From Trichaptum fuscoviolaceum (Eukaryota > Basidiomycota > Agaricomycetes > Hymenochaetales > Trichaptaceae), in the NCBI GenBank assembly GCA_910574455.1, contig CAJSYZ010000008.1:988637-1052636 (forward strand): a DNA stretch of 64,000 nucleotides. The letters run 5' to 3'. Below, in pieces: positions 24,720 to 35,929 of the stretch (position 1 is the first letter of the stretch; every line of letters begins with the position of its first letter). The position numbers were made by a program, and so were the translations under genes. Under the pieces are notes generated by a model. That model was not told the DNA's origin. It ran no database searches and saw only the letters and a program-made list of their open reading frames with translations.

Positions 24720-25715
24720 TCACCTCTCTTCCCACTTCTGTTCAATTTCCTTATTATTTCTGGACATCGGCGTGATATACAACCTTTTGTCTGCTGTGTT
24801 CGCGTTCAACACCAACTTCTTCAAGAACGGCGAGGGCTGCCACTTCAGGCCCCAGCGCGACGCCATTTCATGATGCGGGACGTGGAGGACGAGCATCTGC
24901 AACCTCCCCGTGGCGTCAGGTAGGATGTTGACCACAGTCGCAAACGGGTGGTATGTTTCTCCCCGTGCGATCGCAGTCTGGGTATTATACTGGTATTTTG
25001 TAAGCGAGAAAGGTATGGCGACGTGTGTTAGATTTGGGAGGTCATGAAGAGGAAGGTCGATGGTTTCGCGCGCTCGGTGAAGAACGAGGTGCGTAAGATT
25101 CAACATGAAATGTTTTGCGGGATTTCTTTCTGTCGCCATTATTTCCTCCCAGACTGAAGGTCCAATGATGCCAAAAACCGCGAGCTTCTTGACGTTCTTT
25201 GCGATTCGTAATCTACTTTCTTCTCCTTCGAGCACTTCATCGCCTTCGCCGGGCGTGGTTTTGAGAAACGACATAAACCTCTCGGTATTTGCGGCGCTTA
25301 TTGCTAAATTCGCCACATTCGGGCATAGCGACAAGTATCTGGCAAGATCTTTCGGCTCTGCATGGACATTCCACAGGTTCTTGGCCTGAAGGCAGAGTCT
25401 TTGACTGTCCTCGAGCGGCTCTTGCTCCTGGGGAAGATAGTCGGGACCGTTGTACTCGGGAAGATCAACCTGTTTATACGAGTAGCGTTCGAGTGTGTCC
25501 AAGACATTGTGCAGCTCTGTCGGTGACCGAATTAAAACTGTCTGGTATAAAGCGGGTCGAGCGAAGGGTAGGGTCCATGATGCAACCAAGCATATGTTAT
25601 ATGCAGCCTGGCGCGACGAATGGGAGGCGAAGGTAAGTATGGAAAGAAGCAGCTCGGTAGGAAGGTTTGCAAAAGACGACATCGGGGAACAGGGGCGTTG
25701 TTTGCGTAGAGACAA
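24720..25715 (-). CDS. F-box-like protein
   Basis: A single uninterrupted reading frame of 331 aa. An in-frame start 11 codons downstream, just before SFANLPTELLLSIL, is equally likely. The segment ANLPTELLLSILTFAS, followed by CLVASWTLPFARPALYQTV, is the usual F-box-like opening of basidiomycete proteins of this type. The remainder has leucine-rich, weakly repetitive segments such as LTHLVLHRA and LPNLTHVAIPF. Such proteins link substrates to SCF ubiquitin ligases via Skp1, but many of the expanded basidiomycete paralogues are uncharacterised. No target can be named. A 19-bp repeat ends 19 bases upstream of the first ATG. Confidence 0.75.
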   Translation of the reverse strand: MSLRKQRPCSPMSSFANLPTELLLSILTFASHSSRQAAYNICLVASWTLPFARPALYQTVLIRSPTELHNVLDTLERYSYKQVDLPEYNGPDYLPQEQEPLEDSQRLCLQAKNLWNVHAEPKDLARYLSLCPNVANLAISAANTERFMSFLKTTPGEGDEVLEGEESRLRIAKNVKKLAVFGIIGPSVWEEIMATERNPAKHFMLNLTHLVLHRARETIDLPLHDLPNLTHVAIPFSLTKYQYNTQTAIARGETYHPFATVVNILPDATGRLQMLVLHVPHHEMASRWGLKWQPSPFLKKLVLNANTADKRLYITPMSRNNKEIEQKWEER

Positions 25716-26314
25716 AGGCGAGTCTTAACATATATCTGACTGCTGCGATCAGTAATTAAAAATAGTCCAACAAATTCATTTATAGTAGCACTATCGTTGA
25801 GAAGCTCCAATTCTTGAGTCAAGCAGACAAAGTAATAGTAACTGCGCTGATATTCTGACTGAAATGAACTCAGCCGCAGCTAGAACCACCACCATAGTGG
25901 ACTGTGGACTGTGTTCCACGCCAACAACTCACAAACCACATATTCTACTTCCATACAAACCTATACTTCTTGGAATGAGATGATAGAAATCGAGAGCTCA
26001 GTGCAATGTAATGTCTCATGCTGCACTCTTGAATTCGTTCGCTCACATTATACAAAGGACAACTCATGAAAGCTAGGCGGCTTCTTGCAGTCAAGCAACT
26101 AACATATGTATGTAGGGCGTGCGATCTATACCAGCCTGAAGTGGTCCGCTGTAACAACGAAGAAGGAGAGGGGAGCGAGAATGATGTGGGTGGTATGATC
26201 TTCTTGCAATGTACTTCCTGCTACCTTGCTGCCTTGCTGACGGGACACTCTGTCACCTGTGCAAAGCCGGTCTGCTGGAGATTATACGCTTCGGGCGAAT
26301 TGATGTAGTTCAAT
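25716..26314. other. Intergenic region
   Basis: No gene recognised. It carries the second copy of the 19-bp repeat at its left end. Short open stretches here have no family resemblance. Confidence 0.5.
25734..25752. repeat. 19-bp repeat, copy 2
   Basis: Identical to 22015-22033. It lies immediately upstream of the F-box-like gene's first ATG on the minus strand. Confidence 0.6.
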
Positions 26315-27183
26315 GTTTGCAATCATTTCATTGATTCACTGCCTGACTGTAGTTGCCACCTAATGTGTCATTTGAATCGGCTGCATCCATTCCACTCGGA
26401 CTCGCTACAACAGCTTTAGGTCTATATGCTGATAGGAAAAGCCCTGGCTCCAAGAAACTAGCTGCGTCTTGGGAGAACGGGAAAGGGCAATACAGCGGAC
26501 AGCTCATTGTTGTTTTCGGAGGCCCTAGCTCTGTTGGCTAATAGAGTGAGATATTTCGTCAAATCTTACCTCCCTCTTATTTATTCATGCAATTGATCCA
26601 AATTGTGCAGCTATCCAGATTGCGAAATTATCATGATTCTCGCCGATCATTGCCACAGCCTCTTTGCACAATGAAGCACTGCTGAAGTCCCTCGGAGCCA
26701 CGCGCGTCGTTGGTCGAAAGGCCGATGTCGTTGCAGAGGTCAAGAAGATCGTCAGCAGTCCAGTGGAGATCATCTTCTCCGAGCAGCCTACGCAAGAGCA
26801 GACATGGGAAATTCTCGCGTCAGGAGGAACGCTCGCACTTGACCTTGATCCGAAATCCTAAAGTACGAAGACAAATACACCGAACACATCTCCGGTAACT
26901 TCCATGTGCCCGCGAATAGGGCACTACATACATAGTAGTAAGTCTGTACAGCAAGTTGACACAACTATGCGGAGATGAATCCCTCAAGGTATGTTTTAAC
27001 TGTATCTGGAACCTTGAAAGGAGAGCTGCTGACATCTCTTACATCCGAATTCTGTCGAGGTTTTGCCGAACGGTCTTGCAAGCATTCCGGATGGACTCCA
27101 GAGGTTACAGGATGACAAAATCGGCGGTAAAAAGCTCACTGCGCTCCCCCAGAAGACTGCATAAGTTGAGATGGAATGACGCA
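26315..27183 (+). pseudogene. 5'-truncated, decayed MDR oxidoreductase pseudogene
   Basis: Similarity to the intact minus-strand gene at 45145-46407 begins at the 3' end of that gene's second intron and runs to its C-terminus. The first two exons are missing. The exon beginning LPPNVSFESAASIPLG is retained, as is the dinucleotide-binding region. A stop has replaced Gln where the intact copy reads VGQY. An in-frame deletion removes the residues between VEIIF and SEQPTQEQ. A frameshift follows LDPKS. The last exon (PNGL to KTA) is recognisable but frame-broken. It is closer to the 45-kb copy than to the adjacent intact gene at 27671, so it probably arose from that lineage. Confidence 0.85.
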
Positions 27184-27670
27184 TAAAGTCAACGCATGTG
27201 TAAAAGTACTGTACCGTGACTTTGGACAAAGAAGTAACAAGAATGTAACTCGCTTTAGTTTGAGATCATTTTCAGATGGAAATGAAAAGTGACGCGATTC
27301 ATCATCCCCGAACCAACGACTTTCTATCGCAAACCTTGAAGAATTGTGACGGTGGAGTACCACGAGCGTTGAGCAACGATAAGGTATAGCAACATGTATT
27401 AATTATAAGTAGTAAGCGTTTTCGTCCACCCTAAGGTTCTCCCAGTTTGACCACTGGCAGACCAACGTATGCGGCCTCTTTATATACATATATCATCAGT
27501 ACGTCCGTATCGCCTTACGAAGTATTGCTGACACCGCACGATGATGATACCTGTAGTCGATAAGAGGCTTTGTCAGTCAAAAGATCCTGATATAAGAGCC
27601 CATGATGATGCATCTTTGCACTTTAAGAACACTTCTCTTCCCTCAGTAGTGCTCACATATATAGTTTACC
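27184..27670. other. Intergenic region upstream of the intact MDR gene
   Basis: 487 bases between the pseudogene and the intact relative. No coding stretch. It presumably contains the promoter of the gene at 27671; a TATATA run near 27480-27490 and another near 27657 are candidates only. Confidence 0.45.
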
Positions 27671-28931
27671 ATGTCTCAAAAGGCTTTGTACCTCGAAAGC
27701 GCTCCAAACGGTCCTTGGAAAGTCGGAACGAACAGCATTCCGAAGCCAGCTGCTGGAGAGCTTCTGGTAAAAATTCACGCTACAGCACTGAACCCAGTCG
27801 ACTGGAAGATTCGCGCATACAACTTCCTCATCACGGAGTGGCCAGGCATCGTCGGCACCGACGCAGCGGGAGAAGTCGAGGAACTCGGTGAAGGAGTGAC
27901 CGGGTTTGCAAAAGGCGATAGAGTGTTTGTCATCCTTTTTCTTGAATTACAGTATGTTTTACCGCATTGTTAATGGACCGAAATAGTTTTTTCCAAGGAT
28001 TATTTACGAAAGATAAAGCCACCTTTCAGCAATACGCTGTTGTCCCCGCCGAAATTACTGCTAAAGTACGTACATAATTTGCATAGCCTTTTGTGCAGTC
28101 GAGCATTTATATGTAACACTCGAATACAGTTGCCACCTAATCTATCATTTGAAGAGGGTGCATCAGTTCCTCTTGGGATTGCCACGGCTACCACGGGGCT
28201 GTTTGGTACCAGGACAGATCCTGGTTCCAAGAAGCTTAATCCGTTCTGGGAGACCGGAGAGGGACAATACGCTGGCCAGCCTATTGTTATTCTTGGGGGC
28301 TCAAGCTCGGTTGGTCAATACAGTGAGTAGATCCCCGCATCGTATACTCTGCTCCTCATCCATCTTCACATAGCTATTCAGATTGCGAAACTGTCTGGAT
28401 TCTCGCCGATCATTACGACTGCCTCATTGCACAACGAAGCACTGGTGAAATCACTTGGGGCTACACATATCATTGATCGGAACGCCGACGTCTTCGCCGA
28501 AGTGAAGAAGATTGTCAGCAGCCCAGTTGAAATTATATTCGACACCATTTCCGACAAAGCTACTCAAGAGCTTGCATGGGAGATTCTTGCACCCGGAGGA
28601 ACACTCCTCTTGGTCGTTGAGCCTCAAGTCGATAGGACGAAGTATCCGAATAAACACATCGAATATTTTATCGCCAACTTTCATGTGGGAAATAGGGAAC
28701 TCGGAGTAAGTCTGTACAGCAAACTGGCACAGCTCTTCGGCGAAGGAATTCTTAAGGTATGTCCTTCAGTCCAACTTTGGTCGAGAAACCCCGTTGAAGT
28801 CATCCCTATAGCCGAATAATGTTGAGGTTTTGCCGAATGGTCTTGCAGGCATCCCGGATGGACTCCAGAGATTACAGGATAACAAGATTAGTGGTAAAAA
28901 GCTTATTGCGCTTCCTCAGAATACTGCATGA
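27671..28931 (+). CDS. MDR family oxidoreductase (quinone oxidoreductase/enoyl reductase-like)
   Basis: It starts MSQKALYLESAPNGPWKVG and continues through five exons with consistent phases (V|FFQGLFTKDKATF, K|LPPNLSFEEG, T|IQIAKLSGF, K|PNNVEVLPNG), ending LIALPQNTA. The N-terminal GroES-like part has ATALNPVDWKIRAYNF and GTDAAGEVEELG. The nucleotide-binding motif is ILGGSSSVGQY, typical of NADPH-dependent MDRs. The zinc-binding cysteines of classical alcohol dehydrogenases are absent, which points to the quinone oxidoreductase/enoyl reductase side of the superfamily. The donor of intron 1 is GTTTGT, weaker than usual. The substrate is unknown. The gene has a paralogue at 45145-46407 and a pseudogene upstream. 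Confidence 0.87.
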
Positions 28932-29126
28932 ATTGAGGTGGAAATTGTAGAAATAACATGTATAATAATAGCCTGTATAGAAAGCAATAAAAGGAGTTTC
29001 GCTCATGAAATATTGTCCCGTGCGCCGGCGCAATGAAAAGACAGTGTTGTGTTATTTACTAAAATCTCAGAATAACAATAAGGAGAAGGTCGCGTTACAA
29101 TTGCGCATCAACCAAGGCGAAGAGAA

Positions 29127-29712
29127 TTAAACGACGAAGCTTCGCATAAGGTAGAGGTTGGGATGAATTCTTGGGATATGAATGGTTAATGTGCCATCCG
29201 GGGAGAATTGCGCTCTTGCAAATGCAACGTTTACGTCTCGAGCTGGAAACGTAACAATCCACTCGTGATGGGCTAATAGAGAACATGAGGAAGACACATG
29301 TCAGTATACATATATGCACTTCAGGAGTGACGGAGAGGTTGGGAGCTGCTCCACATCCACGAATTTCGCCATAGATTGGTGACTCACAGTTTGCTTCGGC
29401 ATGCCATAAATCGGCTACGACAGCCAATCGATCATCTTTCCTCGCGGAGACGGTGACCATCTCTGGAGTGAAGCCCGGCAGGTGCACGCTCAGTACATGC
29501 TCTTCTTCCGTGGAACGAATAGTCCGCAGGACAGGTCTGTGTCCTGGGGGCGGTGAGCGACGATGAGGGTCGAGGACGGTAGTTACAGTTGCCTGAGCAG
29601 TACCGCCCTCGTCGTCTTCGTCTTCGGAGCCATTTGATGACGTGAAGAAGATTTTGGGCGACACAGGAGACTCGGGCTTGGGGCAGGCGAGCGTTGTCTG
29701 CAACTGCAGCAT
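29127..29712 (-). CDS. Small heat shock protein-like (alpha-crystallin domain) protein
   Basis: Two exons, 29388-29712 and 29127-29272, join T|CC in frame, giving 156 aa from the ATG at 29712. The reading frame stays open upstream of this ATG back to a stop near 29860, without another ATG, so an upstream exon is possible. The core HVLSVHLPGFTPEMVTVSAR, RLAVVADLWH, HHEWIVTFPARDV and the G-x-L-type FSPDGTLTIHIP are alpha-crystallin domain (HSP20) features. Such proteins bind unfolding proteins without ATP. The N-terminal region is short and has a GSEDEDDEGG acidic linker. The gene is convergent with the MDR gene at 27671-28931. Confidence 0.75.
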
Positions 29713-31651
29713 CTCCAGTGGACACGAAGGAAAGTGGGAGTCTATGAAGACAATACCAGGAACGGGTTCGTCTGAGTCGAAGGAGTAAGTGAGTAGGGTG
29801 GTTGGTCTTAAAGGTGCGAGACTCGTGCATCTTTCGCACCTTACTGCTTCCTCGTGCTAGTCGGCAAAACATGACATTAAACACTCGCCAAGTAGTTTGA
29901 AACCACCTTTCGAAGCCGCCAAGAAATCGAGGTTAAACCAAGGTGAGACTGTAAGGCCTAAGCATCAGAGTATAAGATCAGAAGCAATACCAATATTGTG
30001 CTCCAATATCATGAGTGTTCACTAGTTCTTCAGTCATATGCAATCTCCTGCGACAGACGGACTGAAGTTAGTTATATCTCCGAGTCAACGTATACTCTTG
30101 AGGAGAAGATACAGTTTTGAAGGAATGCAACGATGTGATAGAACTCGTAGAAGGCAGGAAGTGCATTGAGCTAGCTCAGTCGGCGCCAAGACTTAAACCA
30201 GCAACACTCTCTGACGAAAGGTAGAATCTTATCGTTCGGACGAGTATTGTGACTACCTGTGTCTCCGTTAGCATGAAAGTAAGGCGGACTCTGTCAGCGA
30301 GCAGTTCCGCAAGGACTGGAGAAACGGTGCAGAAAGCTTTTTTAAAAGGGGTTATATGGTATTCTTTCACGGTTATCCGGTTTTGAAGTAGTCCCAGGAT
30401 GAAGTCGCCGAAATGAAGAGCACAGTGTGATCACATTGGCAGTCTATAGCTGAGAATAGAGTCAGATATCATTGACATGCCTATAATAGTGCAATTCACC
30501 AGCGTACCAAAGTAGCTAGTTGTAACTGTTATACGATAGCAGTCCATTTGCGGTTTGAGTACCAAATCAAAGAGGCGGTCCTATCACAGTGTCAACTCCA
30601 GAACGCAGGTAGATCAATCGAGTAGCAAGCTTATTTCCCGTGCAGCAATATATACCGGCGGAGACGAGAGTGCATGGTTCACGAAGGAGAAACCCGCTGG
30701 CGGTGCTCCTTGGACGTTAGCTCTTGCAGTGGAAAAGAGAAATAGGCTACACAGCTTCAAGGTCCGAACTTAAACTTGAAGGCTGATTAAGTAGAGCGAT
30801 GTTATGTGGACATCGGATTCCTTGTCAAAAAAGTCTCTGCGACTTGGATGATGGGGAATTGGGTATAGTTGTCACTTGCAGACGTGCCAGAGTCTTCTGT
30901 GCGGGACTCCACAACATTTGTTGCTAGCATTACGTAATTACAGTACTACTACATAGTAGTAGTAGTACTACCCACACTCACTGGCAGGCTACTGCCACTG
31001 GTGACTGATGGCAACTCAATCTTGAAGTTGAACATTCTGCTTTCGTTGGCTCTTAAGGCCCCCACCTCTCGCATCTAACATTGAAAGACGAATCACATCG
31101 ATAACGGTGTTTCTGCAACGCGAAATACGGTACCTTTTTCTGCCATTGAAGCATTCGGGTCCAAGACGGGCAACAGCTATTTGTGCTCTTTATGGCTGCC
31201 ATATTACAGTACTAATAGCGATTCCCGAAGACTGCATGCAGTACGTGTGACCTCTCAGGCTGCGAACGTTCACTGGCATAGCTTCACAGTCATTGACACA
31301 AAGCCACGTTCTGACAGTGACCATTCTGTGCTTGACACTGACAGCGTCTTCTACTTTGCGTCTCACGCCTCAAACGCTGCTCGGACAGATAGCTGCTCGC
31401 TTTTTACGATTGCCAGTGATGCCGCATTGATGAAAGCTAGTATTTCAAGAATCGCCGACGATCGCTCATCAGGATAGAAATCTTTGTTTATTGGTATGAA
31501 CACTGCTGTTTCAATTTGGTCGGATTAGTCCAAGCTTACACATGCCAGTGCATTGTAATTGCCGTACTTAAGGAGGAGGTTCACACCTCCACTGCCCATC
31601 AACTCCCATTCTACGAAGTTGGTTGAGTTCATCACTCAGCCTTCGCATCCA
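29713..31651. other. 1.9-kb intergenic region between divergent genes
   Basis: It lies between the small heat shock-like gene (-) and the F-box/LRR gene (+). No gene was recognised. From about 30935 to 31010 there is a cluster of self-complementary words ((ACT/AGT)n followed by CACTGGCAGG and GCCACTGG), the first such cluster in the window. Confidence 0.55.
30935..31010. repeat. Palindromic-word cluster
   Basis: TACTACTACATAGTAGTAGT lies next to CTGGCAGGCTACTGCCACTG. Both are self-complementary. The same vocabulary fills much of 46-64 kb. Confidence 0.6.
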
Positions 31652-33022
31652 ATGTCGTCCACGTCGATGTCTTCTGCTAACTTGCCAGTCGAGTTATGGC
31701 GGGAGATTATCGAGGTGGCATCGGGAGAGGATGTCCCTCTTCATACCAGTCTTATAAGCTCTACGGCGTCTAGCAGACGATGGCGCAAGGACGAGAAATC
31801 AGACTGGAATTTGGAAGATGTTGAAGAGGAACGTAGGAGGCGTCACTCAATGAGGATGAAGAAGCGAAAGGTTCGTATACATTGACGTCGGCAGGATAAC
31901 AAGCTAACATACTAATGATAGGCGCTCATGTTAGTTTGCAAACAATGGTCACTCATTACCACTGAGTTCATGTATCGCACCATCACGTTGCGGGAGCCCC
32001 ATTGTCTGCAATTTCTCAAGCGTGCAGTGGCAGGAAACTCAGATGTAGCTCGGTGGATCAAGCATCTGTATGTCTACGAGGAGGATCGGTTGAACAGGAC
32101 GGCGATCTCATGCGAGAACGTGGACAAACTACTGATTCCTGTAATCGCCGCGTGCAATCGTCTCAAGACTCTTTCCATCGAGCAATATGTGTTCAAGGCT
32201 ACTTCGTTGCGTCTCATCGATGCAGTAGAAAGATCTTGCAAGCGGACTCTGACGTCTCTTAACTTACGCGTCGCGCACATGACGGAATGTTCTTTCAACA
32301 TCAACGAGGACATGAACGGCGCTCCATCGTCAGAGTCATGCAGCCAATCGTCCGTGGGCTCTGCCGTCGCCACCCCACCAACCTTAGTCTTCCCGAGTTT
32401 GACAAGCCTCAGTATGCGAGGATCATGTGCCGACCTTGTGGGACACATGATGGCCTGGACGATGCCCATACTTACGACCTTAACAATTGACTTCGAAATT
32501 TGCCGAATAAACAACGACCGCGGGATATCCACAATTCTTGGAAATGTCGGGAGTCAACTCGCGGTGTTAGACATCCAGGCAGCCGATATCAACTTTGACT
32601 TCCATGAAATCCTCATTCTCTGTCCCAACCTCGAAACCGTATCGTTCGATCTTGCTCACTGGAAGACATCTTCCTTGTCGTCTTCCCCGAAGCTTACTCG
32701 ACACTCTTCGCTAAAAACTATAGGTCTCCATGGCCTTAAAAAGTTTTTCGGCCTTGAAAGCTGGAGTTATGGAGATACCTTGGTACCCGACGTGCACACC
32801 ACCAATTTTGATTTGTTGCTGAACAGAGACCATCTACCAAATCTCCAAACTATCAAAGTGCTAGATTCCAGGGTAGTCATGGCCATTGCGAAAAAGCTTA
32901 TCACTGAGACTCTTCGGCTTGCGAGTGAGAAGTGGAAGAGATGGGAGAAAGAGTGCGAAATGCATTCCATTCGCCTCGAGGACTGTACAGGAAGGCCGCT
33001 TGGAAGTCGCTATTCCTTGTAG
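31652..33022 (+). CDS. F-box/LRR-like protein
   Basis: Two exons, 31652-31870 and 31922-33022, are joined in phase 0, giving 439 aa. The start MSSTSMSSANLPVELWREII contains the F-box opening LPVELWREIIEVA. An acidic/basic insert rich in E and R follows, and the F-box completes across the intron as ALMLVCKQWSLITTEFMY. The rest shows irregular leucine-rich segments (LVFPSLTSLSMRG, MPILTTLTIDFE, LCPNLETVSFDLAHW, LPNLQTIKVLD) expected of a substrate-binding surface. It is a likely SCF ligase adaptor with an unknown target. The intron donor is GTTCGT, a variant also seen in other genes of this window. Confidence 0.85.
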
Positions 33023-33175
33023 GCGATCAAAATCCAGTTTCTACTCTTAGCCACCCGAACGTTTTCATAGTAATTTGCCTTTTCTTTCATGTACATTACT
33101 GCTTCATTCGGTTACCTTACAAATATATTATGATGACAGTCTGACCTATACGAGTTTCAGAACTGCAGGCAAACA

Positions 33176-35217
33176 TCAACGGATGCCATCACATATTGCA
33201 CTAAAAGACGCACCACAGGCACCGCTGCTTGGCTTGGTTGGGAAGATGACTTCAGCTAGTTCTTCGCCCTGAAGCCCATGGTAAGGAGGATATGAGGCCT
33301 TAAGTTTCTCGATGAACTCGGGAACTCGCGCTTCCTCAACCAGTGAAACAGTACATCCACCCCACCCAGCACCTGGAGGCGAACTCAGATCAGAACAAGT
33401 CCAAGTCAACTGAGTAATACGAACCGGTGATACGGCTTCCGTAAGCCCCCGCTTCCTTTGCTATGCGAACCAGATCATCGACTTCAGGGCACGAATTGTC
33501 GCAAAGTTTCGTACAGCTCTCATGCGATTCGTCCATTAGCTTTCCCAACTCGCGAAGGATCAATTCACCATCTTCACTACTCGACGATTCAGACGAGGTT
33601 CTCAGACAGACATCTCTAAATTTGAGCACACGCCAGGCTTCCTCGAATACATGCTTAGTTCGTTTGTAGAGTTGGAAATAAGTCGCTTCCACTAGTTTGA
33701 GTAGTAGATCTGTCAGCACGAGTAAAACTAGAAATGAGACACGATAACAATCTTACCGTCAACCCAAGATAAGAAGAGCTCTTTAAAATCCTCTTCATTC
33801 AGGCCAGACATTTCGATCATTTGATCCATAGTCACACCAATCTCGGTCCCGTCACTCCCGTCGCTGTCGACCAACTTCAGAACGTGAAGCTTTTGTACTA
33901 TGTCCTCCAATCCTTTCAGTAAGACGTCAGGTGAGACTTCTTCCGCGTTCTTGTACCCCAGCGACCGATCCAATACCTCACGCAACGTCACTTTCTCCGA
34001 TTTGCCGACTTCCACACCCAGACTCCGGGCCAAAATTCGTGCTGAGACTAAGGTCTCGACGACGCGGAGGTTGTATCGTGTGCGGGAGTGAACAACCTTG
34101 TCAGAGACCACGAGCGAGTTGGCACAGACGAACACTGAGCGGGGAGAGGTTATTGGAAGAGGGACTAGCTCGGCTTCCAGCTTTGGGAAGAACGATATGA
34201 AGATGGCGTTGTCTGCGTTGCATATGACCGAAGCCGACTGGTCCAATCTGGATCCTGCATTTAGCGACTAAAGAAGCGGGCAGATTAACACTGCTTACCC
34301 TCCGCTGTTGACGCCTGAAAAACTATGAGACCAACGTATGTGTGGAGCACGCGGCATACTTACCTACTCTTCTTTCATTTTCCATGCACATACTAACGAG
34401 ATCACCTTTGGATACACCATCGACCTTGTCATTGATAGCCAGGAAACTAAGTGTAGAGGCAACCACCATTGCGGCGCTGGAAGAGAGACCAGAGCCGGCT
34501 GGCACTGTTCCGGAAACCAAAAGGTCCAGACCTCTCGGGATGAGTTCGTTGTCGGCAAAGAACTTATTCAAGACACCCTACGCCAAATGTTTATTTTAAC
34601 TATTTGAAAATAGAAAATCTTGGCTGTACGCACATAGTATCCTGCTTTCACATAGCTTTCCCAACGTAGTTGCGTCTTGTCAATATCAAGTGACCATTTC
34701 TGGTTCACATCTTTGTGAGGGGCGAAAGTCTGCCTTGTGTATTTGCTTTCAACGTTCTCTGCGGTAACCCGACCGGGATCGTGTTCGTCCCGAGTACCGA
34801 CAGCCATTAGGACATCACTTTCGATGGCAGCAGGTATGCATCCAAATAACACGTAGTCAATGTGTTCCCCTGTTTTCATACAGAATTGGCGTTAGTGCCA
34901 CTTTGTAAAGTGGTGCAACGAGTTACCTATTAGACTGTGCGGTGCATGTATGTCATTATAATATTAGCCAGGCAGGGCTGAATTTGACAAACTTTACACG
35001 TCCAGGAGCCCGAACAATATACTCAGGTTTCACTCCATAATGCCTTTCGAACTCTGAGACTAGATGATCAAACCTAGCTCTAGTTCCACTTCAATTGGCG
35101 TCGGAAAAGAAATAATGCGTGATGCACCCACCTCTTCTCTGACAGTACAGTGACGGTGACATTTGGGAATATTTCTTCGAGAGATGTGTAGACAGGTATC
35201 GGTTCCGCTGCTGCCAT
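33176..35217 (-). CDS. GAL1: Galactokinase
   Basis: A multi-exon gene starting MAAAEPIPVYTSLEEIFPNV. The galactokinase signature APGRVNLIGEHIDY spans three exons, the middle one only 8 nt (34927-34934). The ATP-binding motif is SGTVPAGSGLSSSAAMVVAS and the third GHMP motif is RITGAGWGGCTVSL. Family members phosphorylate alpha-D-galactose with ATP in the cytosol, the first committed Leloir step. All three GHMP motifs are intact, so the enzyme should be active. It is transcribed divergently from the galactose mutarotase at 35930, with 712 bp between the starts. The C-terminus (PTKPSSGACGASF) is slightly longer than the usual GSGA-type ending. Galactokinase and regulator roles are merged in some yeasts; nothing here argues for that. 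Confidence 0.93.
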
Positions 35218-35929
35218 GATTGCCTGCAGTTCGTATGTTCACCTATGGATCGTTGTAGCGTCAGCGAGCTGTACACTTTCTATATACATATCTTAAGGAC
35301 AATAATGACGACGATTAACGGAGAGCCGTGCCGGTTTGTTGCGGAAGCACGCGACACAGCGTCCAGCTGATCAGATAACGGAATAATTCGATGCCAGCGT
35401 AACTCTGTAAGGCTTCAGGTTCAAGAAGTCTTCTTCCATTTTTCTGTAGGTTTGGTTGAAGTGGATCATAGCAAAGCATCGTAATGGCCCTGTGGAGAAC
35501 ACTGGCACGGTGAACAACAACCAGAGTCACGGTGTGACAACTTCACTCAGGCTGCCAGTGGCAACTTGAACTTGAAGTTGAATGCACTCAGGCTCAGGCT
35601 GAGGCGTGCCAGTGGCAACTTCAAGTTCAAGTTGAACTTGAAGCGCTCTTCGTCAACAACTTGAAACTCCAACCAAATCTGCGCACGCCTTCTGATATGC
35701 TGATGCTGCATTATGGCCTTATCAATGACTTTAGCTTCTTTACTTCACCACAGTGTCAGGCAGCCTGAGAGCTCCGAACTGGGAAGAACTGCTAAATGAT
35801 AAACAGAAACAGCACATAATGGCAGACACGGCCCGACCCCGGATATATAGAGTCATTCAGACTTTGCGTGCCAGTGTGCACAACTCTTGTACTGATTTTC
35901 TTCCACCACTAAGGACTAAATCGCCGGAA
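35218..35929. promoter_or_regulatory. Shared promoter region of the divergent GAL1 / mutarotase pair
   Basis: The 712 bp separate the two start codons. A TATATA sequence at about 35844-35849 lies 80 bp upstream of the mutarotase ATG and is a plausible TATA box. Another TATATA near 35281-35286 is close to the galactokinase start. The middle (35540-35655) is a dense cluster of palindromic words (CAACTTGAACTTGAAGTTG, GGCTCAGGCTGAGG, GCCAGTGGC). Co-regulation is inferred from geometry, not from an identified binding site. Confidence 0.5.
35540..35655. repeat. Palindromic-word cluster inside the GAL promoter
   Basis: Two head-to-tail arrays of CTTGAA/TTCAAG words, each next to CAGGCTGAG and GCCAGTGGC words, within 115 bp. 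The arrangement can fold into several alternative hairpins. Confidence 0.6.
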
